Positions 44,871 to 53,488 of a stretch of 64,000 nt of DNA are shown here, one piece after another. Numbering within the stretch: the stretch's first letter is position 1; the number at the start of each line of letters is the position of its first letter. The notes beneath the pieces are model-generated. The model saw nothing but the letters and a program-made list of their open reading frames with translations, was not told the origin of the DNA and ran no database searches. A program made the translations under genes and the position numbers. Source of the DNA: GCA-002050365 sp038235165 (GTDB lineage Bacteria > Acidobacteriota > Blastocatellia > Pyrinomonadales > Pyrinomonadaceae); NCBI GenBank assembly GCA_038235165.1, contig JBBSUG010000006.1:62001-126000 (forward strand), in the 5' to 3' direction.

Positions 44871-46751
44871 TTACCGGATAAAAGCATTCGGTACGGGTTT
44901 GTCGGTGCTTTCGCCGAAACTTACGCCGGTAAAACCTGACGTTGAGCGCAGCAGATACCAAACGCCGTTTGACGGTCTGAACACGGCAACATCGGATTTT
45001 CCATCGCCGTCATAATCTGCCGGAACCGTCTTGTCTTCCGCCGTTCCGAATTGAACCGCCGTAAATGAATTGTTGCTGCCGCTGTTCAAACGATACCAGG
45101 TTCCGTTTGACGGGCGATAAACGGCAAAGTCGGTTTTACTGTCGCCGTCGTAATCTGCCGCAGTCGGAATATCTGTTGCCAAACCGAATTGAACTGCCGT
45201 AAAACCGCTTGAGCTTTGCAGCAAATACCAAGTTCCGGCGCGAAAGACCGCCAAATCGCCAACACCGTCGCCGTCAAAATCTCCGACAACGGGTTTGTCG
45301 CCGCTTTGACCGAACTGCCGCGCGAAAAACGTATTATTTGAACTTTGCATAACATACCAAGTTCCGTTCGACGGACGAAAAACCGCAACATCGGATTTTC
45401 CATCGCGGTCATAATCATTCGGGACGGGAATGTCTTCACTTACGCCGAACTGCACAGCGTTAAAAGTGTTGTCCGAACTGCGCGTCACATACCAGGTTCC
45501 ATTTGACGGGCGATAAACGGCGATGTCGGTTTTCCCGTCGCCGTCGTAATCGGCGGGAACGATTTTGTCGTCCGCCGCGCCGAATTTTTGTGCTGTAAAA
45601 CTTCCGTTACCGCTCAAATTTTCATACCAGGTGCCGTTTGACGGGCGATAAACGGCGATATCGCTTTTGCCGTCACCGTCAAAGTCGAAGTTAGCTTTGC
45701 TGATTCGCGTCAATACGACATCATTGCCGTCGCCGCCGCGATATGAAATGCGGTAATTAATGCCGCTTGTACCGTTCACGGTCGCACCTTCCGGCAAATT
45801 GGCGAAAGTTCCGATGACCGCATCCGTTCCGTCGTTGTTGATAATTGTCAGCGAACTGCCGATAGCGGGGCGAAAGTCCGATAAATATTCCAATTGAACC
45901 AATGCACTATTGAGAGTTACCGTGCCTCGAACATTAAGCTGACTGTAACCGCTACCCGGTGCTGCGCCTTGAATCAACACACCGACTATACTGTTCGTGT
46001 TGACGATTAAATTCCCCTGAATATTTAGCACTCCGGTCAGCGTAGTCAAATTTACCGCCGTGACTGCGCCGATATTAACGGTGGTTGCGCCGACTGTTCC
46101 CATTCCGGCGAGCGCGCCGTAATTCTCTATGTTTCCGGCGGCGGAATTAACGGTCACGACAGCGTTCGGAAGATTTGCGTCAACGACCAAAAAACCGCTT
46201 TCAACGTTGATTGCTCCGCTAAAACCAAAATTGCTGACAAGGATAAGCGCACCCGAACCTTTTTTTATCAATGTCCCTGCATCCGAAACGACTCCGAATG
46301 TGAGAATCCCCCCGCCATCAGCAGTCAGCGTAAAGCCTCCAAAACGCACGGCGGCAATGGTAACAAACGCAATATCTTCGGCGGTAAAAGTCTGCGCCTT
46401 CGTCAGAGTTATCGCTGTATTAATCATTTGTGTGTCGGTTTTGGCACTCAAACCGTCGGACAGGCGAAACGGATTTCCGCCAATCGTATAACTTCCGCCC
46501 GTGAATGCTATCGAGCGAAAAGTCGTTTGAAGGGGAAAATTATTATTGGCGGTCACATTCGTACTATTTCCAACTAACGGAAAAACCAAATCATCATTTG
46601 CGACGGGCGCGACATCGCCGACCCAATTCGCCGCCGTCATCCAATTGGAATCCGCGCCGCCGCCGCCGTCCCACGTCTTAACGGCTGCAAAAACGTTTGA
46701 CACACACACAAGTAAAAAAATAGATGAAAACAAAAACAGGGAGTTCTTCAT
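44871..46751 (-). CDS. Secreted beta-helix/autotransporter-like protein with six FG-GAP (VCBS) repeats
   Basis: A signal peptide ending FAA leads into an autotransporter-associated beta-strand region (WDGGGGADSNWMTAANW, then glycine-rich strands to about residue 340). Six repeats of ~45-50 residues follow, each with the calcium-binding D-x-D-x-D-G motif and RPSNGTWY (for example YDGDGKTDIAVYRPSNGTWY); this is an integrin-type beta-propeller. The blades are very similar, suggesting recent duplication. The protein is probably cell-surface or extracellular and adhesive or structural. Length is 626 aa. Confidence 0.85.
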   Translation of the reverse strand: MKNSLFLFSSIFLLVCVSNVFAAVKTWDGGGGADSNWMTAANWVGDVAPVANDDLVFPLVGNSTNVTANNNFPLQTTFRSIAFTGGSYTIGGNPFRLSDGLSAKTDTQMINTAITLTKAQTFTAEDIAFVTIAAVRFGGFTLTADGGGILTFGVVSDAGTLIKKGSGALILVSNFGFSGAINVESGFLVVDANLPNAVVTVNSAAGNIENYGALAGMGTVGATTVNIGAVTAVNLTTLTGVLNIQGNLIVNTNSIVGVLIQGAAPGSGYSQLNVRGTVTLNSALVQLEYLSDFRPAIGSSLTIINNDGTDAVIGTFANLPEGATVNGTSGINYRISYRGGDGNDVVLTRISKANFDFDGDGKSDIAVYRPSNGTWYENLSGNGSFTAQKFGAADDKIVPADYDGDGKTDIAVYRPSNGTWYVTRSSDNTFNAVQFGVSEDIPVPNDYDRDGKSDVAVFRPSNGTWYVMQSSNNTFFARQFGQSGDKPVVGDFDGDGVGDLAVFRAGTWYLLQSSSGFTAVQFGLATDIPTAADYDGDSKTDFAVYRPSNGTWYRLNSGSNNSFTAVQFGTAEDKTVPADYDGDGKSDVAVFRPSNGVWYLLRSTSGFTGVSFGESTDKPVPNAFIR

Positions 46752-46924
46752 AATAATTTCAAACCTCGAAAATTTTAATAACTCGGAGAGTTTTTTGAAT
46801 TTATCACATATAGAAATGAATAAACAAACAATTTGCGCGGAAACATTATGCCGCTTTAGATTATTTTCCGCCTTGTGATAATCTTAGCAGTTAAATAATT
46901 TGTAACAGCCGATCAAAAATAATT

Positions 46925-47788
46925 ATGACCTGGTTTAGTCGAAACAAGCCCAAAATTGAAGAACAATCAGCGGATGAAGAACGCAAGGTGAAAACGGAAG
47001 GCATTTTTGTTAAATGTCTCGAATGTGAAAATCCGCTTTACAAACGCGAGTTAAAAGAATCTTTTCAAGTCTGCACATACTGCGGTTATCATTTCCGGCT
47101 CGGCGCGCGAAGTCGTTTAGATACGCTGTTTGACGAAGGCGAATATGAAAAACTGGACGAAGAAATAACCAGTTGCGACCCGCTCGGATTTGTTGATACG
47201 AAACCCTATATCGAACGCATCGAAGCGGCGAAAAAATCTTCCGGTCTGCCCGAAGCGATTGTTTCCGGGACGGGCAAAGTCGGCGGACACTTAGTTTACG
47301 CCGGTGCGATGGCGATGGATTTTATCGGCGGTTCGATGGGGTCGGCAGTCGGCGAAAAAATCACGCGCTTAATCGAACGGGCGATGGAAAATCGCGGCGC
47401 GGTGATAATTTTTGCGGCTTCCGGCGGCGCACGAATGCAGGAAGGCACGTTGAGTTTGATGCAGATGGCAAAAATTTCCGCCGCGCTTGCTCAACTCCAC
47501 GATGCGCGGCTGCCGTTTATTTCCGTGCTGACCGACCCTACGACCGGCGGCGTAACGGCGAGCTTTGCGATGCTCGGCGACGTGATTATCGCCGAGCCGA
47601 AGGCGTTAATCGGCTTTGCCGGACCGCGCGTGATCGAACAGACGATTCGCCAAAAACTGCCGAAAGGGTTTCAGCGTTCCGAATTTCTGCTCGAACACGG
47701 AATGGTTGATATGGTCGTTGACCGCCGCGAAATGCGCGACAGGCTTATTCGGCTGTTGGATTTTATGATGAACGCGGAGATTAAGTAA
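46925..47788 (+). CDS. accD: Acetyl-CoA carboxylase carboxyltransferase subunit beta
   Basis: AccD, with AccA, transfers CO2 from biotin to acetyl-CoA to make malonyl-CoA. The 287-residue product has the N-terminal four-Cys zinc ribbon CLEC...CTYC (residues ~32-54) and the crotonase-like body with SGGARMQEGTLSLMQMAKI and TDPTTGGVTASFAMLGD. Length and motifs are typical. It stands alone on the plus strand, convergent with the YicC gene. Confidence 0.97.
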   Translation: MTWFSRNKPKIEEQSADEERKVKTEGIFVKCLECENPLYKRELKESFQVCTYCGYHFRLGARSRLDTLFDEGEYEKLDEEITSCDPLGFVDTKPYIERIEAAKKSSGLPEAIVSGTGKVGGHLVYAGAMAMDFIGGSMGSAVGEKITRLIERAMENRGAVIIFAASGGARMQEGTLSLMQMAKISAALAQLHDARLPFISVLTDPTTGGVTASFAMLGDVIIAEPKALIGFAGPRVIEQTIRQKLPKGFQRSEFLLEHGMVDMVVDRREMRDRLIRLLDFMMNAEIK

Positions 47789-47806
47789 CGTCAAACAATC
47801 CGACGT

Positions 47807-48685
47807 TTACTCAATATTCTGCACCTGTTCGCGGATTTTCTCAATCTCGCTTTTGATTTCCAACGCCGCTTCTTTGACTGTTAAATTGTTTGTTTTCGAC
47901 GCGATTGTGTTTGCTTCGCGGTTTAATTCCTGCGTCAAAAAATCGAGCCGTTTGCCGATTTCTTTGTCTTCGTTCATAATTCCGCGAAATTGTTCGATGT
48001 GTGCTTTAAGCCGCGTGATTTCTTCGGAAATATCGCTTTTGTCAGACAAATAAGCGACTTCCTGAGCGAGCCGCACCTGGTCTAACTCTATTTCCGATTC
48101 ACTTTTCGACAACAGCTTTTCGATGCGTTTGTTCAATCTCTGCCGATATTCTTCCGCCACATTTTCGCTTTCCGCTTCGATGTTCGGAAGATGTTTTTCG
48201 ATTGACGAAAGTCGAAAATTCAACTCGTCCGCCGTTGCCTGTCCTTCGACTTCGCGCATTTTCTCCAGTTCGCCCAGTGCCATCGAGCAGGCGTTTTCGA
48301 TTCCTTCGATAAACTCATCGCTCACATCATCGGCTTTCGTCTGCAAAGCGTTCGGCAAACGGGCGATGTAATTCATATCCGGCTCACCTTCAAGCGAAAA
48401 TTCTTCCTGCATCTGCTTTAACGCCGTCAAATATCCGGCGATCAGCGGGCGATTGAGTTCATAAACGACATCGCCGGTGCGTTCGTAGTTGACGAAAATA
48501 TCAATCCGCCCGCGCGAAAGACGATTTTGAATGATGCGTTTGAGATTTGCTTCAAGCGACTGTAATTCGTTCGCAAGCCGCAAATTCAAATCTAAATAAC
48601 GATTATTTACTGTTTTTATTTCGACGGAAACGGCAAAAGTTTCACCTGAAACTGCGCCGCGTCCGAATCCGGTCATTGATTTCAT
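47807..48685 (-). CDS. YicC/YloC family endoribonuclease
   Basis: The true start is ATG 48685 (MKSMTGFGRG), the invariant N-terminus of the family; a longer frame from 48721 includes a lysine-rich stretch without support. The 292-residue protein has the YicC-like N-domain and the conserved C-domain DFLTQELNREANTIASK and NLTVKEAALEIKSEIEKIREQVQNIE. Family members are RNases (YloC/YicC) acting in mRNA turnover. The start lies 11 bases after the end of the truncated PIN reading frame. Confidence 0.93.
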   Translation of the reverse strand: MKSMTGFGRGAVSGETFAVSVEIKTVNNRYLDLNLRLANELQSLEANLKRIIQNRLSRGRIDIFVNYERTGDVVYELNRPLIAGYLTALKQMQEEFSLEGEPDMNYIARLPNALQTKADDVSDEFIEGIENACSMALGELEKMREVEGQATADELNFRLSSIEKHLPNIEAESENVAEEYRQRLNKRIEKLLSKSESEIELDQVRLAQEVAYLSDKSDISEEITRLKAHIEQFRGIMNEDKEIGKRLDFLTQELNREANTIASKTNNLTVKEAALEIKSEIEKIREQVQNIE

Positions 48686-48695
48686 AATTTTTTTT

Positions 48696-49160
48696 TTAAG
48701 GGTAGTTGTTAGGATTTTCAACTGTCAAATGCTCAATTTGCGCGGCGGTGTTTAAGTCATTGTCAGCGGAAACAAAAATGAGTGAACCGAGTTTTAGCAA
48801 AGATATTTAGTTTGATATTTTAATTGCGGCGGAAAGCTGAACCGCGTCGTAACCGCGTAAGTAATGTGTTTCAGCTACATCTACTGAATTATTGATTAAA
48901 ACCGCTTCAACGTCAATAACACGAAAATCGTTGGCGAAATCATATCTAAATTGCTGAGAAGCCGCTTTTGCATCATTTAAACTAAGAGTTTTACTTTCTT
49001 TTCGACGGGCGAAAGCGGAAATAACTTCAACTTCGGAAATTGAAACGACATAAATTACTTTTGTTGTAACTGAGTTAAAAATTGATTTTACCCAATTTGA
49101 ACCGACTTCCTGAACATAGTTTTTCACTGTTGCGCTGCTGTCGAAATAGTAAAAGTCCAT
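48696..49160 (-). pseudogene. PIN-domain (VapC-like) toxin with premature stop
   Basis: The open part (48807-49160) encodes 117 residues of a PIN domain: FDSSATVKNYV gives the first Asp, SISEVEVISAF the second acidic residue, and GYDAVQLSAA the third. Then TAA at 48807-48809 (codon 118) ends the frame, but the same frame continues for 36 codons as LGSLIFVSADNDLNTAAQ...ENPNNYP, which is the normal PIN C-terminus with the last conserved Asp. So the gene is a full VapC-like toxin cut by one stop codon. A sequencing error or a recent inactivating mutation would explain it. Confidence 0.75.
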
Positions 49161-49408
49161 TATCTGCGTTCCTCAATAATTGTTTCGGAAAGCGGTTTGC
49201 CCTTAATCTTAACTGGCTTAAAATCTCCGATTTTTCGATGTCGGGGCGGTTTAATTGCGCGCTGCAACCCGGCATCGAATAAAGCCTTTTGAAGCTGTAA
49301 ATCTTTTGCTTCGGCTTCACTTAAATTTTCAGATAGCGAATCAAATATTTCTTTCTGTTCAATAGGCGGCAACCTATAAATCTCATTCAAAATTTCTTGA
49401 GGTTTCAT
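49160..49408 (-). CDS. VapB-like antitoxin
   Basis: The 82-residue product begins with a helix (QEILNEIYRLPPIEQKEIFDSL) and ends with a segment reading KIGDFKPVKIKGKPLSETIIEERR, the binding motif of a common antitoxin type partnered with PIN toxins. Its stop codon overlaps the toxin start by one base (TAATG), the classical antitoxin-toxin arrangement. A GGAG ribosome binding site precedes its ATG by about nine bases. Because the toxin is truncated, this antitoxin may be a relic. Confidence 0.78.
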   Translation of the reverse strand: MKPQEILNEIYRLPPIEQKEIFDSLSENLSEAEAKDLQLQKALFDAGLQRAIKPPRHRKIGDFKPVKIKGKPLSETIIEERR

Positions 49409-49453
49409 TTTAACTAATCTCCTTGTCCGAAATATTTTAGCATTATATTTGAT

Positions 49454-51253
49454 TCAAGCGGAAACAACTTCGTCTTCCGAGAACTGCAATTCATAAAGCC
49501 GCCGGTAAATTCCGTTGTGTTTTAAAAGTTCATTGTGTGTTCCGGTTTCGACAATTTTTCCGCGTTCCATGACAACGATTTTGTCGGCTTGGCGAACGGT
49601 TGAAAGTCGGTGCGCGATGACGATGGAGGTTTTGTTTCGCATCAAATTTGCCAACGCTTTTTGGACGAGACTTTCTGATTCGGCATCGAGCGCAGAGGTC
49701 GCTTCGTCTAAAATCAAAACCGGCACATTGACCAGCACGGCGCGGGCGATAGCGATGCGCTGTCGTTGTCCGCCGGATAGGAAAATGCCGCGTTCGCCGA
49801 CGAAAGTGTCGTAACCTTTCGGCAGTTCCTTAATAAATTCGTCGGCAAAGGCGATGCGTGCCGCTTCGGTGATTTCTTCGTCGGTCGCCTCCGGTTTGCC
49901 GTAAGATATGTTGTAGCGAATCGTATCGTTGAACAGCACGGTTTCCTGTGTGACGAGGGCGATTTGTTTTTTTAAACTCAACACCGTCGCATCGCGCAAA
50001 TCGGTTTCGTCCCACAAAACTGCGCCTTCCGTTGGGTCGTAAAGTCTTTGTACGAGTTTGATCAAACTCGATTTGCCGCCGCCGCTTTCGCCGACGAGGG
50101 CAACGACCGTGCCTTTCGGAATTTCGAGGTTGAAGTTTTTGATAATGTTTTTTTCTTCGTCCGAATAATTAAACGAAACGTTTACAAGTGAAATTTTGTT
50201 TTGTAATGCTTCGAGTTCGACCGCGTTCGGTTTTTCCGGCAGCGCGTCGCTTTCGTCCATCACGTCCCAAACATCACGGGCGGCAGCAAATGCTTTAGTG
50301 ATTTCGTTGTGTTGACGCGAAATTTTCCGCATCGGGTCATAACTGCGAAAAAGGAAAAAAAGAAACGCGAAAAATTGTGTGGCTTCCATTCTCCCGTTAT
50401 TTATTTCGCGGAAACCGAAAAATAGAAATGTGACGACGGCGAGAACTCCGATGGTCGTAATAATCGGCGGTGAAAGTGCGGCGATTTTGCCCGAACGCAA
50501 GTTGGCGCGGGCGATGATTCGGGCGACATCCGCAAAACGCGATTTTTCCCGTTCTTCGGCGCGATACGCCTGCACAATCGGATAATTGGCGAGCGATTCC
50601 TGCGCCGTATCGCTGAGCAGTTTATTGCCTTCAAAAGATTCTTCGGAGAGTTTTCGCAGTGATTTGCTGAATTTTGAAGTCAAGCCGCCGATGATCGGTG
50701 TGATAATCAATGCGCCGAGTGTCAACCGCCAATTGTAGTAAAAAGCCGCGCCGAGACAAAAAATCAGCATCACGCTTTCGCGCAGAACATCGCGCAGATT
50801 TGAAGAAACCGCCAGTTCAATCGCCGTTGCATTCGTCACCAGTCTCGAAACTAAAAAGTTGGTGCGGTGTTTTTGAAAAAAGTTTGCCGATTGCGCCAAA
50901 AGATGTTCGTAAAGGTCACGGCGAAGCTGCAAAACGGCGGACTGACCGATTTTCGCCATCAAGTAGGAGGAAAAATATTCCGCGATGCCGCCGCACACAG
51001 TGAACGCGATCAAAAGAACAGAGATGGTCGTCCACGCCGCAAACCAATCGTTCGTGTCGGGGATCAATTTTTGTAAATCGAATAATGTTTTTGTATTTTG
51101 AGCGGCTGATTTATCAAAAATGCCGAGAATCGGGACAATCAACGCACCGACGGCAGTTTCAAAAAGCGCGGCGAAAACCATCGCAATTGTTGCCAGTCCA
51201 AAGATGGCGCGGTGCGGGCGCAGATATTTTAAAAGTCTCTGAAAATCTTTCAT
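49454..51253 (-). CDS. ABC exporter, MsbA-like (fused TM and ATPase domains)
   Basis: The 599-residue half-transporter has six TM helices in the first ~320 residues and an ABC ATPase with Walker A VGESGGGKSSLI (near residue 375), signature LSGGQRQRIAIARAVL, Walker B LILDEATSALD and the H-loop IAHRLSTV. The pattern is that of lipid A/phospholipid flippases of the MsbA type, which works as a homodimer; other lipophilic substrates cannot be excluded. Confidence 0.92.
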   Translation of the reverse strand: MKDFQRLLKYLRPHRAIFGLATIAMVFAALFETAVGALIVPILGIFDKSAAQNTKTLFDLQKLIPDTNDWFAAWTTISVLLIAFTVCGGIAEYFSSYLMAKIGQSAVLQLRRDLYEHLLAQSANFFQKHRTNFLVSRLVTNATAIELAVSSNLRDVLRESVMLIFCLGAAFYYNWRLTLGALIITPIIGGLTSKFSKSLRKLSEESFEGNKLLSDTAQESLANYPIVQAYRAEEREKSRFADVARIIARANLRSGKIAALSPPIITTIGVLAVVTFLFFGFREINNGRMEATQFFAFLFFLFRSYDPMRKISRQHNEITKAFAAARDVWDVMDESDALPEKPNAVELEALQNKISLVNVSFNYSDEEKNIIKNFNLEIPKGTVVALVGESGGGKSSLIKLVQRLYDPTEGAVLWDETDLRDATVLSLKKQIALVTQETVLFNDTIRYNISYGKPEATDEEITEAARIAFADEFIKELPKGYDTFVGERGIFLSGGQRQRIAIARAVLVNVPVLILDEATSALDAESESLVQKALANLMRNKTSIVIAHRLSTVRQADKIVVMERGKIVETGTHNELLKHNGIYRRLYELQFSEDEVVSA

Positions 51254-51563
51254 TTGATAATAAAAAAGAGTGTCGAATTTTTACGGGGACACATTATGAG
51301 CAAAAGATTTTCCAAACTTTCGCGTTCATTCTGTGATTGTAGATACCATTTGATATTTTGTCCAAAATGGCGGCGGAAGATGTCGGGAGAGAAACCCGGA
51401 TGATAAATTATTTTAGGCATTACAGGATGATTAATCCTCACGGCACCAGACGGTTGCGGTTCGCTGAATTGAAATGATTACTTTGCAACCTGCGAGATTT
51501 TTATCTCGTCTAAAAATCGGTTATCCTGTATTCTCTCGTTTTCTCCCGAATCATTCAGCAGTT

Positions 51564-52955
51564 ATGAAAAAAATAATATTAATTTTTGCATTTTTATCGC
51601 TTTTTACCTTTTCGGCGTTCGCTCAAACTTATAACGACGCGACTTTGACGCAGGTGTCGGCGCAGGACGGCACAATCCGCGAGGCGGACGGAAAGTTGGC
51701 GACGCTGCCCGTTAAAGATCATCTTTACCGCGCCGATGTCTATATGTTCAATCGTCATTTTGCCGAAGCCCGCGAACATTGGCAGAAGATTTTGGACAAT
51801 TATCCGACTGATAATTCGGCGATGCCGCGTACATTGTTCGGGATTGCGCGGTCGTATATGTGGGAACTCGAATATCAAAAAGCCGTGTTCTGGTTTGATA
51901 AACTGACGCAGGATTATTTGAATACGAAGGAAGGGCGCGAAGGTTTGGCGTATAAGGGCGCGAGCTATGTGCGTTGGGGCAAAAATGAGGAAGCGGCGAA
52001 AACTTACGGACAATATACAGTGATGTTTCCGTTCGGCGAAAAAATCGAATCGGCATATCTCAACTTGATTGACGCGCTGCGTGAACTCAAAAAATACGAC
52101 GAATCGAATCTTTGGATAGATAAAGCGCGGGCGAAATTCGGCGGTTTGCCGACCGAAACGAACGCCTTGCAGTCGCGTGTCCGAATGGAAATTTATCGGG
52201 GAAATTGGGAAAAAGCGATTGCGGCGGCGGATGCGACTTTGAGTTTGAGCGATTTTGACGGTTCGATGACGAGTGCCGACGAAATTAAATTTCTGAAAGC
52301 CTTTGCGCTTGAAAAAGCCGGTCGCAAAAACGATGCGATCAGCGTTTACGCGTCAATTTACGACAGCCCGACATCTTATTACGGCGGTCTGGCTACTGAA
52401 AAACTGAGAAAATTCGGCTCGAATGATTTGGCGAATAGTCGTTCCGCATCAATTTCACGAAGTTCGACGAGTGTCTATCCGGTAATGTACCGCGCCGAAA
52501 TTTTGCGTTACGCCAAAACGCGCGGCATTGACCCGCGTTTCGTGCTGGCGATTATGAAACAGGAAAGCAGTTTTCGCGCCCGCGCCAAATCGCCGTCGGC
52601 GGCTCGCGGACTGCTGCAGCTCGTCTTTGACACGGCGGTTAAATACAACAAAGATGCCGGTTTTCCGAATATGGAAGCCGATGATTTGTATGTTCCGGCG
52701 ACTAACATCGCTATTGGAAGCGCGTATATTTCCGGGTTGAAAAATCAATTCAGCGGGTTATATGAAGCGGTCGCCGCATCATATAACGGCGGCGAAATCA
52801 ATGCCGAACGCTGGCTGGAAAGAAGCAAACCGAAAGACGCGGCGATTTTCGCATCGGAAGTCGGATTCGCCGAAACGAAAAATTACGTTTTCAAAGTGAT
52901 GAATAATTACCGCGTTTACCGCGAATTATATACGGAAAATCTCGACAAGAAATAG
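51564..52955 (+). CDS. Soluble lytic murein transglycosylase-like protein
   Basis: The ATG at 51564 gives a signal peptide ending FAQ. The mature 463-residue protein has a TPR-like helical N-domain of about 280 residues (YLNLIDALRELKKYDES and similar) and a C-terminal SLT domain with the catalytic Glu in AIMKQESSFRARAKSPS (near residue 340), followed by ARGLLQL and SYNGGEINAERW. It should cleave the MurNAc-GlcNAc bond of peptidoglycan and form anhydro-MurNAc. Adjacent on the other strand is the ABC exporter gene. Confidence 0.92.
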   Translation: MKKIILIFAFLSLFTFSAFAQTYNDATLTQVSAQDGTIREADGKLATLPVKDHLYRADVYMFNRHFAEAREHWQKILDNYPTDNSAMPRTLFGIARSYMWELEYQKAVFWFDKLTQDYLNTKEGREGLAYKGASYVRWGKNEEAAKTYGQYTVMFPFGEKIESAYLNLIDALRELKKYDESNLWIDKARAKFGGLPTETNALQSRVRMEIYRGNWEKAIAAADATLSLSDFDGSMTSADEIKFLKAFALEKAGRKNDAISVYASIYDSPTSYYGGLATEKLRKFGSNDLANSRSASISRSSTSVYPVMYRAEILRYAKTRGIDPRFVLAIMKQESSFRARAKSPSAARGLLQLVFDTAVKYNKDAGFPNMEADDLYVPATNIAIGSAYISGLKNQFSGLYEAVAASYNGGEINAERWLERSKPKDAAIFASEVGFAETKNYVFKVMNNYRVYRELYTENLDKK

Positions 52956-53090
52956 CTTCTATTTCAAATTCCAAATTGCAGATTCCAGATGTTCGTATAT
53001 CTCCACTTGACTGGTTTCAAGTCACGAAAAATACAGCCGAACTATCTCACAAAATAAAAAAACTACATTTTAAAACAAACTGCTGACAAT

Positions 53091-53118
53091 CTTTCCTAAT
53101 CCATTGTGATTAGGAAAG
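53091..53118 (+). terminator. Hairpin after the transglycosylase gene (possible terminator)
   Basis: CTTTCCTAATC (53091-53101) and GATTAGGAAAG (53108-53118) form an 11-bp stem. It is followed by ATGTGTTTTG, so the T-run is weak. Confidence 0.5.
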
Positions 53119-53175
53119 ATGTGTTTTGCACCGTAAACATATTGTTGAAAAACATTTACATCTGCAAAACTTTGA

Positions 53176-53205
53176 TAGACACAATCTGTTTTTCCGTGTT
53201 ATATT
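53176..53205 (+). promoter_or_regulatory. Sigma-70-type promoter for the metalloprotease gene
   Basis: TAGACA (53176-53181) and TATATT (53200-53205) are separated by 18 bases. It lies about 285 bases before the start codon. Confidence 0.45.
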
Positions 53206-53367
53206 AAATAGTGGTTTTTTGTTATTGATTCAATCAAAAGCAGTTTGAAAAAATCAGAAGCAATCGGTTGGTTTTCGCGCTTTGCTGAGACAATATTTGT
53301 TTAATCGTGCAAAGTTGAAAACCCATTTTAATTTTTTCATCCCCTTAATTTAGTTGCCGGCAGAGTG

Positions 53368-53400
53368 ATTTTGTATATTCCGACTGAGACTATACAAAAT
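53368..53400. promoter_or_regulatory. Inverted repeat in the metalloprotease leader
   Basis: ATTTTGTATA (53368-53377) and TATACAAAAT (53391-53400) form a perfect 10-bp dyad, either an operator or an RNA hairpin in the leader. Confidence 0.4.
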
Positions 53401-53488
53401 GGCTGGAGCGGCGATTTAATTCCCAAAATATTTACAATTTGCCCGTCTTTATGACGAAAGATTCACGTTTGAATTTCGTAAGAATATT

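Larger units (their letters stand above)
52956..53488. other. Long intergenic region before the metalloprotease gene
   Basis: No gene is seen in this AT-rich 533-base stretch. It holds a word-type repeat arm (about 52962-52990), a hairpin CTTTCCTAATC/GATTAGGAAAG (53091-53118), a likely promoter (53176-53205) and a 10-bp inverted repeat ATTTTGTATA/TATACAAAAT (53368-53400). The leader of the downstream gene is thus almost 300 bases. Confidence 0.55.
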
